Translations under genes and position numbers: made by a program
Notes under the pieces: generated by a model
The model's input: the letters and a program-made list of their open reading frames with translations, nothing else
Database searches by the model: none
What the model was told of the DNA's origin: nothing
Part shown: positions 16,564 to 30,085 of the stretch, in pieces
Layout: each line of letters begins with the position of its first letter
Position numbering within the stretch: the stretch's first letter is position 1
DNA from: Zeimonas sp003577305
GTDB lineage: Bacteria; Pseudomonadota; Gammaproteobacteria; Burkholderiales; Burkholderiaceae_E
Direction of reading: 5' to 3'
NCBI GenBank assembly: GCA_030263385.1
Contig: SZOX01000011.1
Coordinates: 1-64,000, forward strand
DNA length: 64,000 nucleotides

Positions 16564-17937
16564 TCAGCGCTGCGCGACCGCGTCGGCCAGGCGCTGCGCC
16601 ATCCGCTCGGCCACGCCCGCCTCGCGCGCCTCGACCATCAGCCGCAGCAGCGGCTCGGTGCCCGACGGCCGGATCAGGATGCGACCGCCGTCGCCCAGTT
16701 CGCGCTCGACCTCCTCGCGCGCGCGGGCCAGCGGCACGCTGGCCTGCCAGTCGAACCCGCGCTCGATGCGCACGTTCACCAGCTTCTGCGGGAACAGCGT
16801 CAGGTCGGCGCACAGCTCGGCCAGCGTCGCGCCGCTCGCGCGCATCGCCGAGAGCACCTGCAGCGCGCTGATCGTGCCGTCGCCGGTGGTGTGGCAATCG
16901 AGGCACAGCAGGTGACCCGAGCTCTCGCCGCCGTAGCGCCAGCCGTTCTGCTGCAGCAGCTCGAGCACGTAGCGGTCGCCGACCTTCGCGCGCTCGAAAC
17001 GCACGCCCAGGCGCCCCAGCGCCTGCTCGAGGCCCAGGTTCGACATCAGCGTGCCGACCGCGCCGGGCACCGGCTCGCGGCCGCGACGATCGCGCACGAT
17101 CACGTAGAGCAGCTCGTCGCCGTTGTACAGGCGACCGCTCGCGTCGACCATCATCAGCCGGTCGGCGTCGCCGTCGACCGCGATCCCGAGGTCGGCCTCG
17201 TGCTCGAGCACCGCGCGCCGCAGCGCCGCGGTGTCGGTGGCGCCGCAGCCCTGGTTGATGTTCAGGCCGTCGGGCGACACGCCGATCGGCACCACGTCGG
17301 CGCCCAGTTCGTGGAACACGTGCGGCGTCGTGTGGTAGCCGGCGCCGTGCGCGCAATCGACCACCAGGCGCATTCCGCGCAGGTCGAGCGCGCCCGGAAA
17401 GCTGCTCTTGCAGAATTCGATGTAGCGGCCGGCCGCGTCGTCGATGCGCCGCGCGCGGCCCAGGCTGCGCGAAGGCACGCAGCCCACCGGCTCGTCGAGG
17501 CGTGCTTCGATCTGCGCCTCGACCTCGTCGGGCAGCTTGTTGCCGTCGGCCGAGAAGAACTTGATGCCGTTGTCCTCGTACGGATTGTGCGACGCGCTGA
17601 TCACCACGCCCGCCGACAGGCGCAGCGCCCGCGTCAGGTAGGCGACCGCCGGCGTCGGGATCGGCCCAGAGAGCAGCACGTCGACCCCGGCCGCCGAGAA
17701 CCCGGCCTGCAGCGCGGCTTCGAGCATGTAGCCCGAGACGCGCGTGTCCTTGCCGACGATCACCGCCGGCCTGCCGGTGGCCGCGGCGCTGCCGATGCCG
17801 CCCGCCCCCTGCGCCGCCGGCGTGCCGGCCAGCACCTGGCCGGCGGCGTAGCCGAGGCGCAGCACGAACTCCGCAGTGATCGGCGCCTCGCCGACCCGTC
17901 CACGCACCCCGTCGGTGCCGAAATACCTGCGCCCCAT
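16564..17937 (-). CDS. glmM: Phosphoglucosamine mutase
   Basis: A 457-residue enzyme that converts glucosamine-6-phosphate to glucosamine-1-phosphate for UDP-GlcNAc and peptidoglycan synthesis. It has the N-terminal FGTDGVRG motif, the catalytic phosphoserine loop ISASHNP (Ser about 116), the metal loop DGDADR and the sugar/phosphate-binding RPSGTEPLLR near the C-terminus. There is a short Gly/Ala-rich insertion around residues 40-55. It is the last gene of the conserved rlmE-ftsH-folP-glmM string, 43 nt after folP. Confidence 0.96.
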   Translation of the reverse strand: MGRRYFGTDGVRGRVGEAPITAEFVLRLGYAAGQVLAGTPAAQGAGGIGSAAATGRPAVIVGKDTRVSGYMLEAALQAGFSAAGVDVLLSGPIPTPAVAYLTRALRLSAGVVISASHNPYEDNGIKFFSADGNKLPDEVEAQIEARLDEPVGCVPSRSLGRARRIDDAAGRYIEFCKSSFPGALDLRGMRLVVDCAHGAGYHTTPHVFHELGADVVPIGVSPDGLNINQGCGATDTAALRRAVLEHEADLGIAVDGDADRLMMVDASGRLYNGDELLYVIVRDRRGREPVPGAVGTLMSNLGLEQALGRLGVRFERAKVGDRYVLELLQQNGWRYGGESSGHLLCLDCHTTGDGTISALQVLSAMRASGATLAELCADLTLFPQKLVNVRIERGFDWQASVPLARAREEVERELGDGGRILIRPSGTEPLLRLMVEAREAGVAERMAQRLADAVAQR

Positions 17938-17980
17938 CGCGTCTTCCCCCCTGTTGCCGCCGCGTCGCCGCGGAAAAGCG

Positions 17981-18825
17981 CTACCGCACCTCGTCGATCG
18001 CCAGCCACACGCGCAGCGCGTCGCGGCTTTCGGCCACGTCGTGCACGCGCACGATCGCCGCGCCCCGCGCCACGGCCGCCAGCATCGCGGCCAGGCTGCC
18101 GGCGAGCCGCTGTTGCGCCGGCTGGCCGGTGAGCGCTCCGATCATCGACTTGCGCGAGACGCCGACCAGCACCGGCTGGCCGGCCGCGACGAGCCCGTCG
18201 AGCGCGGCGAGCAGCAGCAGATTGTGCCGCAGCGTCTTGCCGAATCCGATGCCCGGGTCGACGACGATGCGCTCGCGCGCCACGCCAGCGGCCTGCAGCG
18301 CGGCAACGCGCTCGTCGAGGAACCGGCCGACCTCGGAGACGACATCCCCGTAGGCCGGCGCCTGCTGCATCGTCGCCGGCTCGCCCTGCATGTGCATCAG
18401 GCAGACCGCACAGTGCGACTCGCGCACCGCGTCGATCGCACCCGGCGCCCGCAGCGCGGCGACGTCGTTGATCATGTCGGCGCCGTGGCCGAGCGCCGCG
18501 CGCATCGTCTCGGGGTGCCGGGTGTCGACCGAGAGCGGCACGCCGCTGTCGCGCAGCGCATCGAGCACCGGCACGATGCGCGCGATCTCCTCTTCGGGCG
18601 TCACCGCGACTGCACCCGGGCGCGTCGATTCGCCGCCGATGTCGATCAGGTCGGCGCCTTCGGCAATCAGCCGCTGCGCGTGCGCGATCGCGGCGTCGAC
18701 CGTGCCGTGGCGCCCGGCGTCGGAGAAGGAATCGGGAGTGACGTTGACCACCCCCATCACCAGCGGCCGCCCGAGCGGCAGCGAAAACCTGCCGCAGGCG
18801 AGGCGGCCCGCTGGCCGCGGCGGCA

Positions 18826-18826
<1 letters not shown>
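17981..18826 (-). CDS. folP: Dihydropteroate synthase
   Basis: A 281-residue TIM-barrel enzyme that condenses 6-hydroxymethyl-dihydropterin pyrophosphate with p-aminobenzoate (folate pathway; sulfonamide target). Signatures are MGVVNVTPDSFSD, DIGGESTRPG, a VDTRHPE segment, DPGIGFGKT and SRKSMIG. The ATG shares one base with the TGA of ftsH (TGATG), indicating translational coupling. Confidence 0.96.
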
Positions 18827-20729
<1,903 letters not shown>

Positions 20730-20733
<4 letters not shown>

Positions 20734-21482
20734 TCACCTGCTCCTTCGGGCGCCTTGCCCGTTCGATTGCCTGCTTCCACTGCCTGCATTCTACGCGTAT
20801 TGCCCGCCCTGGCCCTGGCCGGGGGTATCGCCAAGTCATTGATTTTCTTCGGCGATCGTCCCAGCAGATAGGTTTCGGCCGAGCCGGCCCGCGACGCCTT
20901 CGGCTTGCGCACCGCCACCCGGGCGAAGCTGCGCTCGAGCAACTCTACAAGCTGCGTGTACCCGCTGCCGTGGAAGCATTTCACCAACAGCGCACCGTCG
21001 GGCTTCAGGTGCGCCAGCGCGAATGCCACCGCCAGTTCGACCAGGTCGCTCATCCGGGCCGCGTCGGCCGAAGCGATGCCGCTCAGGTTGGGGGCCATGT
21101 CCGAAACCACAAGGTCCGGTTTCGCCCCGCCCAGCGCCGCCTCGAGGCGGCGCAGCGTCTCCTCCTCCCGGAAGTCGCCCTGCAGGAAAGTGACGTCCGG
21201 AATCGGCTCCATCGGCAGCAGGTCGAGCGCGACGATGCGCCCGTCGATGCCCGCGCCGCCCGGGCGCGCCAGCCGCTCGCGCAGCACCTGGCTCCAGGCG
21301 CCCGGAGCCGACCCGAGGTCGACCGCCACGATGCCGGGACGGATCAGCCGATCCTGGGCGTCGATCTCGATCAGCTTGAACGCCGCCCGCGAACGGTAGC
21401 CGTGCTTCTGCGCGAGCTTCACGTACGGGTCGTCGATGTGACGCGCCAGCCACGCCCGGCTCGGCTTCTTGCGCTTGCTCAC
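20730..21482 (-). CDS. rlmE: 23S rRNA (uridine-2'-O)-methyltransferase RlmE (FtsJ/RrmJ)
   Basis: A 250-residue enzyme that 2'-O-methylates U2552 of 23S rRNA (E. coli numbering). The GTG-start protein has SAM motif DLGSAPGAWSQ (about 55-65) and the K-D-K-E tetrad at about K36, D128 (SDMAPN), K168 (LVKCF) and E203 (SAETYLLG). It is about 40 residues longer than E. coli RlmE because of a polar C-terminal tail that runs into the ftsH start. It is transcribed divergently from yhbY across about 96 bp. Confidence 0.94.
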
Positions 21483-21578
21483 GTTGCGGCGTCCGGCCCG
21501 CTTGCGCGCAGGCGCCTGCGCAGCCCACACTTGCTGATCCCGCCGCCCGACGGCCTGCCCGCCGCGACCACCGAGCCC

Positions 21579-22268
21579 ATGCCCACCACTCCGTTTCCGC
21601 TGCCGATCGCGCTCACCCCGGCCGACCGCAAGGCGCTGCGCGCACGCGCCCACCATCTCGATCCGGTAGTCATGATCGGCGAAGCAGGCCTGAGCCGCGC
21701 GGTGCTGGCCGAGGCCGACCGGGCGCTCGCCGCGCACGAACTGATCAAGATCCGCGTGCTCGGCGACGACCGCGCGCAACGCCAGGCGCTGCTCACCGAG
21801 ATCTGTTCGGCGCTCGGCTGCGCGCCGGTGCAGTCGATCGGCAAGCTGCTGGTGGTGTACCGCCCCAGGCCGATCGAGGAGGCCGCCGAGCGCAAGCGGC
21901 CGCGGGGCCCGCACCTCCCGAAGAAACTGGCGGCCACCGGCGCCACCACCACGCGCAGGCGCGCAACAGCGAGGAAACCGATGAAAGCGATGAAGGTCGA
22001 CAAACCGGCGCCGGCACCCAAGACCGGCAAGACCGCGAAACCGGGCGCCGCGAAGAAACCCGCGGGTGCCGGCAGGGGCGCGGCCGGCAAACCCGAGCCG
22101 CTCGGCACCCGAGGCAAGCGCACCGCGATCGGCGCACGCGCCCGGGTGCCCGCGCACCACGGCGAAGCCAGCCCCGCGACCCAGGGGCCGACGCATCTGG
22201 CCGGGCGCTCGGGAGAGGCGACCAGGGCGGGTACGCGCTCGCGCGCCAAGAGCGCCCGGAAAGGCTGA
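21579..22268 (+). CDS. yhbY: YhbY-family RNA-binding protein with long basic tail
   Basis: A 229-residue protein. Residues 10-100 are a CRM/YhbY domain (LTPADRKALRARAHHLDPVVMIGEAGLS; ELIKIRVLGDDRAQR; GKLLVVYRP), which binds pre-50S particles in E. coli. E. coli YhbY stops at 97 residues. Here about 125 further residues are rich in Lys, Ala, Pro, Arg and Gly, including KPMKAMKVDKPAPAPKTGK and AKPGAAKKPAG, resembling histone-H1-like tails. The ATG at 21579 has only a weak ribosome-binding site. The gene is convergent with greA. Confidence 0.88.
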   Translation: MPTTPFPLPIALTPADRKALRARAHHLDPVVMIGEAGLSRAVLAEADRALAAHELIKIRVLGDDRAQRQALLTEICSALGCAPVQSIGKLLVVYRPRPIEEAAERKRPRGPHLPKKLAATGATTTRRRATARKPMKAMKVDKPAPAPKTGKTAKPGAAKKPAGAGRGAAGKPEPLGTRGKRTAIGARARVPAHHGEASPATQGPTHLAGRSGEATRAGTRSRAKSARKG

Positions 22269-22289
22269 GCGCCAGGGCGCGCGGGCGCC

Positions 22290-22766
22290 CTACTCGTAGC
22301 GGACATCCAGGATTTCGAGTTCGCGCACCCCGCTGGGGGCGCGCACCTCGGCGGTGTCGCCCACGCTGCGGCCGATCAGCGCGCGCGCGATCGGGCTCGA
22401 CACCGAGATCTTGCCGGCCTTGATGTCGGCCTCGTCGTCGCCGACGATCTGGTAGCTCGACTTCTCGCCCGAGTCGAGGTCTTCCAGCGTGACGGTCGCG
22501 CCGAACACCACGCGCCCGTCGGCGTCGAGCAGCGCCGGGTCGATTACCTGCGCGTTGGCGAGCTTGGCCTCGAGTTCGGCGATACGGCCCTCGACGAAAC
22601 CCTGGCGCTCGCGCGCAGCGGCGTATTCGGCATTCTCCGACAGGTCGCCGTGCGCACGCGCCTCGGCGATCGCGTTGATCACCGCGGGCCGTTCGACCGA
22701 TTTCAGGCGCTGCAGTTCTTCCCTCAGCAGTTCGGCGCCGCGCCGGGTGAGCGGAATGGTTGCCAT
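22290..22766 (-). CDS. greA: Transcription elongation factor GreA
   Basis: A 158-residue factor that stimulates RNA cleavage in backtracked RNA polymerase. The N-terminal coiled coil carries the family signature GDLSENAEYAAARERQG with the acidic tip (DLSENAEY, about 41-48). The C-terminal FKBP-like domain has IGRSVGDTAEVRAPSG. Full length. It lies downstream of carB with a terminator-like hairpin between them. Its end meets the yhbY end with a short GC hairpin (22274-22291). Confidence 0.96.
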   Translation of the reverse strand: MATIPLTRRGAELLREELQRLKSVERPAVINAIAEARAHGDLSENAEYAAARERQGFVEGRIAELEAKLANAQVIDPALLDADGRVVFGATVTLEDLDSGEKSSYQIVGDDEADIKAGKISVSSPIARALIGRSVGDTAEVRAPSGVRELEILDVRYE

Positions 22767-22806
22767 CGGGTACCTCGGATTCTTCGGCGCGCGCAGGACG
22801 CTCCGG

Positions 22807-22846
22807 AAAAGACTCGGACCGCCGGGCGGCGAAGCCGGGCGGTCCG
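22807..22846 (-). terminator. Intercistronic terminator-like hairpin between carB and greA
   Basis: A 9-bp stem (CGGACCGCC/GGCGGTCCG, 22815-22846) with a GC-rich internal hairpin is followed on the minus strand by AGTCTTTT. It would end or attenuate carAB transcription about 40 nt before greA. The T-run is only four. Confidence 0.5.
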
Positions 22847-22901
22847 TGGGTGTGAGTGCAACTGTAACGCAAAAGGGACGCCGGCGCGCGCCACGGCCGC
22901 G

Positions 22902-26147
<3,246 letters not shown>

Positions 26148-26157
26148 GGTGCGGCGG

Positions 26158-27381
26158 TCACTGGGCGAGTTGGGCGACGGTGGCGCGCGCCGCGTCCATC
26201 GACGCGATGAAGCGGTCGAACAGGTAGTGGATGTCCTGCGGCCCGGGGCTCGCCTCGGGATGGCCCTGGAAGCAGAAGACCGCGCGGTCGGTGCGCTCGA
26301 GGCCCTGGACCGTGCCGTCGAACAGCGACACGTGCGTGATCCGCAGGTTCGGCGGCAGCGAGGCGGGATCGACCGCGAAGCCGTGGTTCTGGCTGGTGAT
26401 GTGCACCTGGCCGGTGTCGACGTTGCGCACCGGGTGGTTCGCGCCGTGGTGGCCGAACTTCATCTTCATCGTGCGTGCGCCCGAAGCCAGACCGATGATC
26501 TGGTGACCCAGGCAGATGCCGAAGACCGGCAGGCCCCGATCGATCAGTTCGCGCACCGCGGCCACCGCGTAGTCGCAGGGCTCGGGATCGCCCGGCCCGT
26601 TGGACAGGAAAATGCCGTCGGGGCGCTGCGCGAGAGCGTCGGCTGCGCTCGCCTGCGCCGGCAGCACCACCAGTTCGCAGCCGCGGTCGGCGAGCAGCCT
26701 CAGGATGTCGCGCTTGACGCCGTAGTCGTAGACGACCACGCGAAAGCGCCGCCCCGACTGCGAGACGAAGCCCGCGCCAAGGCGCCACGAGCCTTCGGTC
26801 CAGTGGTACGGCTCGGTGGTGGACACCACCCGGGCGAGATCCATGCCGGCCAGGCCGGGAAACGCCCGCGCCGCCTCGATCGCCGCCTGCTCGTCGATCG
26901 CCTCGCCGGGGCGCGCCGCGGCGACCAGGCAGCCGCCTTGCGCGCCGCGGTCACGCAGCAGCCGGGTGAGTCTGCGCGTGTCGATGCCGGCGATCGCCGG
27001 CACGCCCTCGCGGCGCAGGTAGTCGCCGAGCGACTCGACGCTGCGCCAGTTCGACAGCCGCCGCGGCAGGTCTTTCACGACCAGCCCCGCGGCCTGGATC
27101 TTCGAGGACTCGCCGTCCTCGGAATTGACGCCGTAGTTGCCCACGTGCGGACAGGTGAGCGTGACGATCTGCCGGCAATAGCTCGGGTCGCTGAGGATCT
27201 CCTGGTAGCCGGTCATCGCGGTGTTGAAGACCACCTCGCCGACCGAGCGCACCGGCGCGCCGATCGAGTGGCCGCGAAACACGGTGCCGTCGGCCAGGGC
27301 CAGGAGAGCGGGAGCGAACTCGGGAATGATGCCCGCGCCATCGATTCGGCGGTCGGGCTCGGCGTGCTGATCGGGTGACAA
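26158..27381 (-). CDS. carA: Carbamoyl-phosphate synthase small (glutaminase) subunit
   Basis: A 407-residue glutamine amidotransferase subunit supplying ammonia to CarB. The N-terminal CPSase domain (PALLALADGTVFRGHSIG) is followed by a class I GATase with nucleophile Cys in VFGICLGHQI and the His/Glu pair in FQGHPEASPG. No ATG is available at the N-terminus. Two TTG codons lie at 27387 and 27381; only the second has a proper 6-nt spacing from AGGAG, so I start there. A 150-nt leader precedes it. Confidence 0.93.
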   Translation of the reverse strand: MSPDQHAEPDRRIDGAGIIPEFAPALLALADGTVFRGHSIGAPVRSVGEVVFNTAMTGYQEILSDPSYCRQIVTLTCPHVGNYGVNSEDGESSKIQAAGLVVKDLPRRLSNWRSVESLGDYLRREGVPAIAGIDTRRLTRLLRDRGAQGGCLVAAARPGEAIDEQAAIEAARAFPGLAGMDLARVVSTTEPYHWTEGSWRLGAGFVSQSGRRFRVVVYDYGVKRDILRLLADRGCELVVLPAQASAADALAQRPDGIFLSNGPGDPEPCDYAVAAVRELIDRGLPVFGICLGHQIIGLASGARTMKMKFGHHGANHPVRNVDTGQVHITSQNHGFAVDPASLPPNLRITHVSLFDGTVQGLERTDRAVFCFQGHPEASPGPQDIHYLFDRFIASMDAARATVAQLAQ

Positions 27382-27546
27382 CGGCAACTCCTGGGGAAGT
27401 CACCGGTGCACCCCGCGCCGACGCGGCCGGAACCGGAAAGTTCTGGTCGGGCCCCGCGCGTCGCGACGCGGCCGCGGCAGGACGGAATCGGCGGAGTGTG
27501 ACGGGGCAGGCAGGCGCTAACCGGTGAGCATTGGCGAAACCTTCGA

Positions 27547-27555
27547 ATTATAGCA
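27547..27555 (-). promoter_or_regulatory. Extended -10 promoter of carAB
   Basis: TGCTATAAT on the minus strand is a perfect extended -10 element. It predicts transcription from about 27540 and a GC-rich leader of about 150 nt to the carA TTG. The leader includes self-complementary stretches (around 27456-27480) that could allow attenuation. No clear -35 is seen. Confidence 0.55.
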
Positions 27556-27583
27556 TTCCGGCGGCGACGCCCGGAGTCGTCCG

Positions 27584-27959
27584 CTACAGTTTCCCGCTCT
27601 CACCCTGGCGCGGCCGCCACTTCAGCGCGCGGACCATCGCGTCGACCTGGCCCTTCGACTGCAGGTTGATCGTGTACTCGTAGGCACCCGAGACCACGTC
27701 GGCCGAGCCGCCGACCACCGCGCGCAGGGGCTGCCGAGCCGCCGGCGAATTCGACGATATCGACATCCAGTCCCTCGGCCTTGAAGTAGCCGAGCTGCTC
27801 CGCGATCGTGAGCGGAAGTCAATAGAAGGGACTCTTCCCGCCGACGGAGATCGTCACCGCGTTCTTTTCGATGCCCTGGGCCAGCGACGCAACCGGCAGC
27901 GCCGACGCGCCGGAAACGGCCGTCATTGCGGCCAGAAAGTCCCCGCGTTGCGTCATCAT
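27584..27959 (-). pseudogene. Truncated and frameshifted ABC-transporter substrate-binding protein (NMT1/TauT type)
   Basis: The frame starts MMTQRGDF with a secretion-signal-like stretch (VSGASALPVASLAQG), then runs through KNAVTISVGGKSPFY. It then meets an in-frame TGA (27819-27821), after which homologous sequence resumes (LPLTIAEQLGYFKAEGLDVDIVEF). A fourth C in a run at 27727-27730 shifts the frame, and the correct reading continues as LRAVVGGSADVVSGAYEYTINL. The reading ends at 27584 after about 120 residues of a family usually over 300 long. There are three independent lesions: a nonsense codon, a +1 shift and a 3' truncation. Confidence 0.8.
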
Positions 27960-28039
27960 GGCTCTCCTTGTCGTCCTGCTGTCGTGCGGCACGCGGGCAG
28001 TTTCGGGCATGGCCGATTGACCGCAGGAACGTCACCTCA

Positions 28040-28063
28040 TAAAATGGCCATCTGGATGACCAT
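28040..28063 (+). promoter_or_regulatory. -10 box and palindromic operator of the toxin-antitoxin pair
   Basis: TAAAAT (28040-28045) looks like a -10 hexamer. It overlaps the 20-bp imperfect palindrome at 28044-28063 (ATGGCCATC..GATGACCAT, 16 of 20 positions symmetric). The palindrome sits between the promoter and the GAGGAGG ribosome-binding site of the antitoxin. This is a typical place for autorepression by the toxin-antitoxin complex, so the role is inferred from position. Confidence 0.5.
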
Positions 28064-28078
28064 CCCGAGGAGGCCGCG

Positions 28079-28360
28079 ATGTCCGAGGTCTCGGTCGCCG
28101 ACGCCAAGACTCATCTGACGCGCCTGCTCCAGCGGGTCGAGGCCGGCGAGCCTGTGCAGATCACCCGGCGGGGCCGACCCGTGGCGGTGCTGATCTCGCA
28201 GGCCGAGTACCAGCGGCTCGCGCACCCCCGCCAGAGCCTTGTCGAGTTCGTGAACGCCTGGCGCGCCGAGATGAAGGAGCGGGCCATCGCATTCGCCGAT
28301 GAAGACGATTTCGAAGGCGTGCGCGACCAAGGCGAGCGTGCGGCGCCCGATTTCGGCTGA
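28079..28360 (+). CDS. Type II antitoxin, Phd/YefM family
   Basis: A 93-residue protein with the Phd signature SVADAKTHLTRLLQRVEAGEPVQITRRGRPVAVLISQAEYQRL in its N-terminal DNA-binding fold and an acidic C-terminus (ADEDDFEGV) that would wrap the toxin. The start has a strong GAGGAGG ribosome-binding site. It precedes a PIN toxin by 56 nt. It lies next to a transporter pseudogene, in a patch that separates carAB from the dnaX-recR block. Confidence 0.88.
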   Translation: MSEVSVADAKTHLTRLLQRVEAGEPVQITRRGRPVAVLISQAEYQRLAHPRQSLVEFVNAWRAEMKERAIAFADEDDFEGVRDQGERAAPDFG

Positions 28361-28416
28361 CGAACGGTTCGCGACGCCCAGGAAGAACGGAAGCGCAACC
28401 GAACCGCCCGGCATCG

Positions 28417-28851
28417 ATGCGCTATCTGCTGGACACCAACGTAATCTCGGAACTGGCGAAAGAGTCGCCGGATCCCGGAGTCACGCAGGCGCTGGAGCGG
28501 CAGGAGGGGCACTGCGCACTGCCTGCCCCCGCCCTGGAGGAGTTGCATTTCGGCGTGGCGCGTCTTGCGGCCAGCCGCAAGCGGACGATGCTCGAGCATT
28601 GGCTGGCGGCGATTGCCGACCGGATCGCGGTCCTGCCCTACGACGCCCGCGCGGCGGCCTGGTTGGGCCGCGAGCGCGCGCGTCTCGCCGGACTCGGCAA
28701 ACCGTCGCCGCGCGCCGACGGCGAGGTCGCTGCCATCGCGGTCACCCGGGGGCTCACGCTCGTGACCCGAAACCTGGGCGACTTCGTCGCTTTCGACGGC
28801 GTGCTCGTCGAAAACTGGCATACGGGCGAGAAACCGCCCCGAGTCAGATGA
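28417..28851 (+). CDS. vapC: PIN-domain ribonuclease toxin, VapC family
   Basis: A 144-residue PIN-domain protein. It starts MRYLLDTNVISELAK (catalytic Asp at 6), has an acidic residue in LEELHFG, and the later acidic pair in PRADGEVAAIA and TRNLGDFVAFDG, so the four-residue metal site appears complete. VapC toxins cleave tRNA or rRNA. Its partner is the upstream Phd-type antitoxin; this mixed Phd/VapC pairing is common. The end overlaps the convergent CoA-transferase gene by 8 nt. Confidence 0.88.
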   Translation: MRYLLDTNVISELAKESPDPGVTQALERQEGHCALPAPALEELHFGVARLAASRKRTMLEHWLAAIADRIAVLPYDARAAAWLGRERARLAGLGKPSPRADGEVAAIAVTRGLTLVTRNLGDFVAFDGVLVENWHTGEKPPRVR

Positions 28852-30085
28852 CCCCCTGCTCGCGCAGCGCCGCGATCGCGGCGGCGTCGTAGCCGAGTTC
28901 GGCCAGTACCTCGCCGGTGTGCTCGCCCAGCGCCGGCCCGACCCAGCGGGTCGCGCAGGGCGTCTCCGACAGCCTGGGCACCACTGCCGGCATCGCCAGA
29001 GGCGTGCCGTCGGGCAGGCGCACGCGCTCGATCATCGCGCGCGCCAGATACTGCGGGTCGTCGACCATGTCGGCCACGCTGTAGATGCGCCCGCTCGGCA
29101 CCTCGGCGCGCGCCATCGCGTCGAGCCCCTCTTCGAGCGTGTGCGCCGAGGTCCAGTCAGCGATTGCATCGTCGATGCGCTGCATCTGCGCGACGCGTCC
29201 GGCGTTGTCGGCGAGCGCCGGGTCGTCGGCGAGATCGGCGCGGCCGATCGCGCGCATCAGCCGCTTGAAGATCGAGTCGGCGTTGCCGCCGATGACGATG
29301 TGCCGGCCGTCGGCGGTCGGGTAAGTGTTCGACGGCACGATGCCGGTGAGATTCGTGCCGGTGCGCTCGCGCACCAGCCCGTAGCGGTCGAACTCGGGCA
29401 GCGTGCTCTCCATCATGTTGAACACCGCCTCGTAGAGCGCCACGTCGACAATCTGCCCGCGGCCGGTCTCGCGCCGGGCGTGCAACGCCATCAGTGCGCC
29501 GATCACGCCGTGCAGCGCGGCCAGCGAATCGCCGATCGACAGGTTCATGCGCACCGGCGGCCGGTCGGGAAAGCCGGTCACGTAGCGCATCCCGCCCATC
29601 GACTCGGCAATCGCGCCGAAGCCGGGACGGTCGCGATACGGGCCGCTCTGCCCGTAACCCGACAGGCGCACCAGCACCAGGCCGGGGTTGTCGCGCGCCA
29701 GCGCGTCGTAGCCGAGGCCCCACTTCTCGAGCGCTCCCGGACGGAAATTCTCGATCACGATGTCGCTGCGCGCGGCCAGTTCGCGCGCGATGCGCTGGCC
29801 CTCGGGCACGCGCAGGTCGAGCGTGATCGAGCGCTTGTTGCGCGCCTGCACGTACCACCAGAGCGAAGTGCCCGACGCATCGTCCGGATGCAGCTTGCGC
29901 CACTTGCGCAACGGGTCGCCGCCCTCGTGGCCGTCGCGCGCCGGCGGCTCGACCTTGATCACGTCGGCGCCGAACTCGGACATCATGCGCGCCGCGAACG
30001 GGCCCGCGATCAGCTGGCCGAACTCGAGCACGCGCACGCCCGCGAGCGGGCCGTGCGCGGCGGAGCACGCTCCGTCGTCGCTCAT
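28844..30085 (-). CDS. CaiB/BaiF family CoA-transferase
   Basis: A 413-residue family III CoA-transferase. It has LAGVRVLEFGQLIAGPFAARMMSEFGADVIKVEPP at the N-terminus, NKRSITLDLRVPEG, IENFRPGALEKWGLGYD and SGYGQSGPYRDRPGFG, all family-typical. The substrates (formyl-, succinyl- or carnitinyl-type acyl groups) cannot be read from sequence. The ATG overlaps the recR stop (ATGA), so it is translated with the DNA-repair operon. Confidence 0.9.
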   Translation of the reverse strand: MSDDGACSAAHGPLAGVRVLEFGQLIAGPFAARMMSEFGADVIKVEPPARDGHEGGDPLRKWRKLHPDDASGTSLWWYVQARNKRSITLDLRVPEGQRIARELAARSDIVIENFRPGALEKWGLGYDALARDNPGLVLVRLSGYGQSGPYRDRPGFGAIAESMGGMRYVTGFPDRPPVRMNLSIGDSLAALHGVIGALMALHARRETGRGQIVDVALYEAVFNMMESTLPEFDRYGLVRERTGTNLTGIVPSNTYPTADGRHIVIGGNADSIFKRLMRAIGRADLADDPALADNAGRVAQMQRIDDAIADWTSAHTLEEGLDAMARAEVPSGRIYSVADMVDDPQYLARAMIERVRLPDGTPLAMPAVVPRLSETPCATRWVGPALGEHTGEVLAELGYDAAAIAALREQGVI

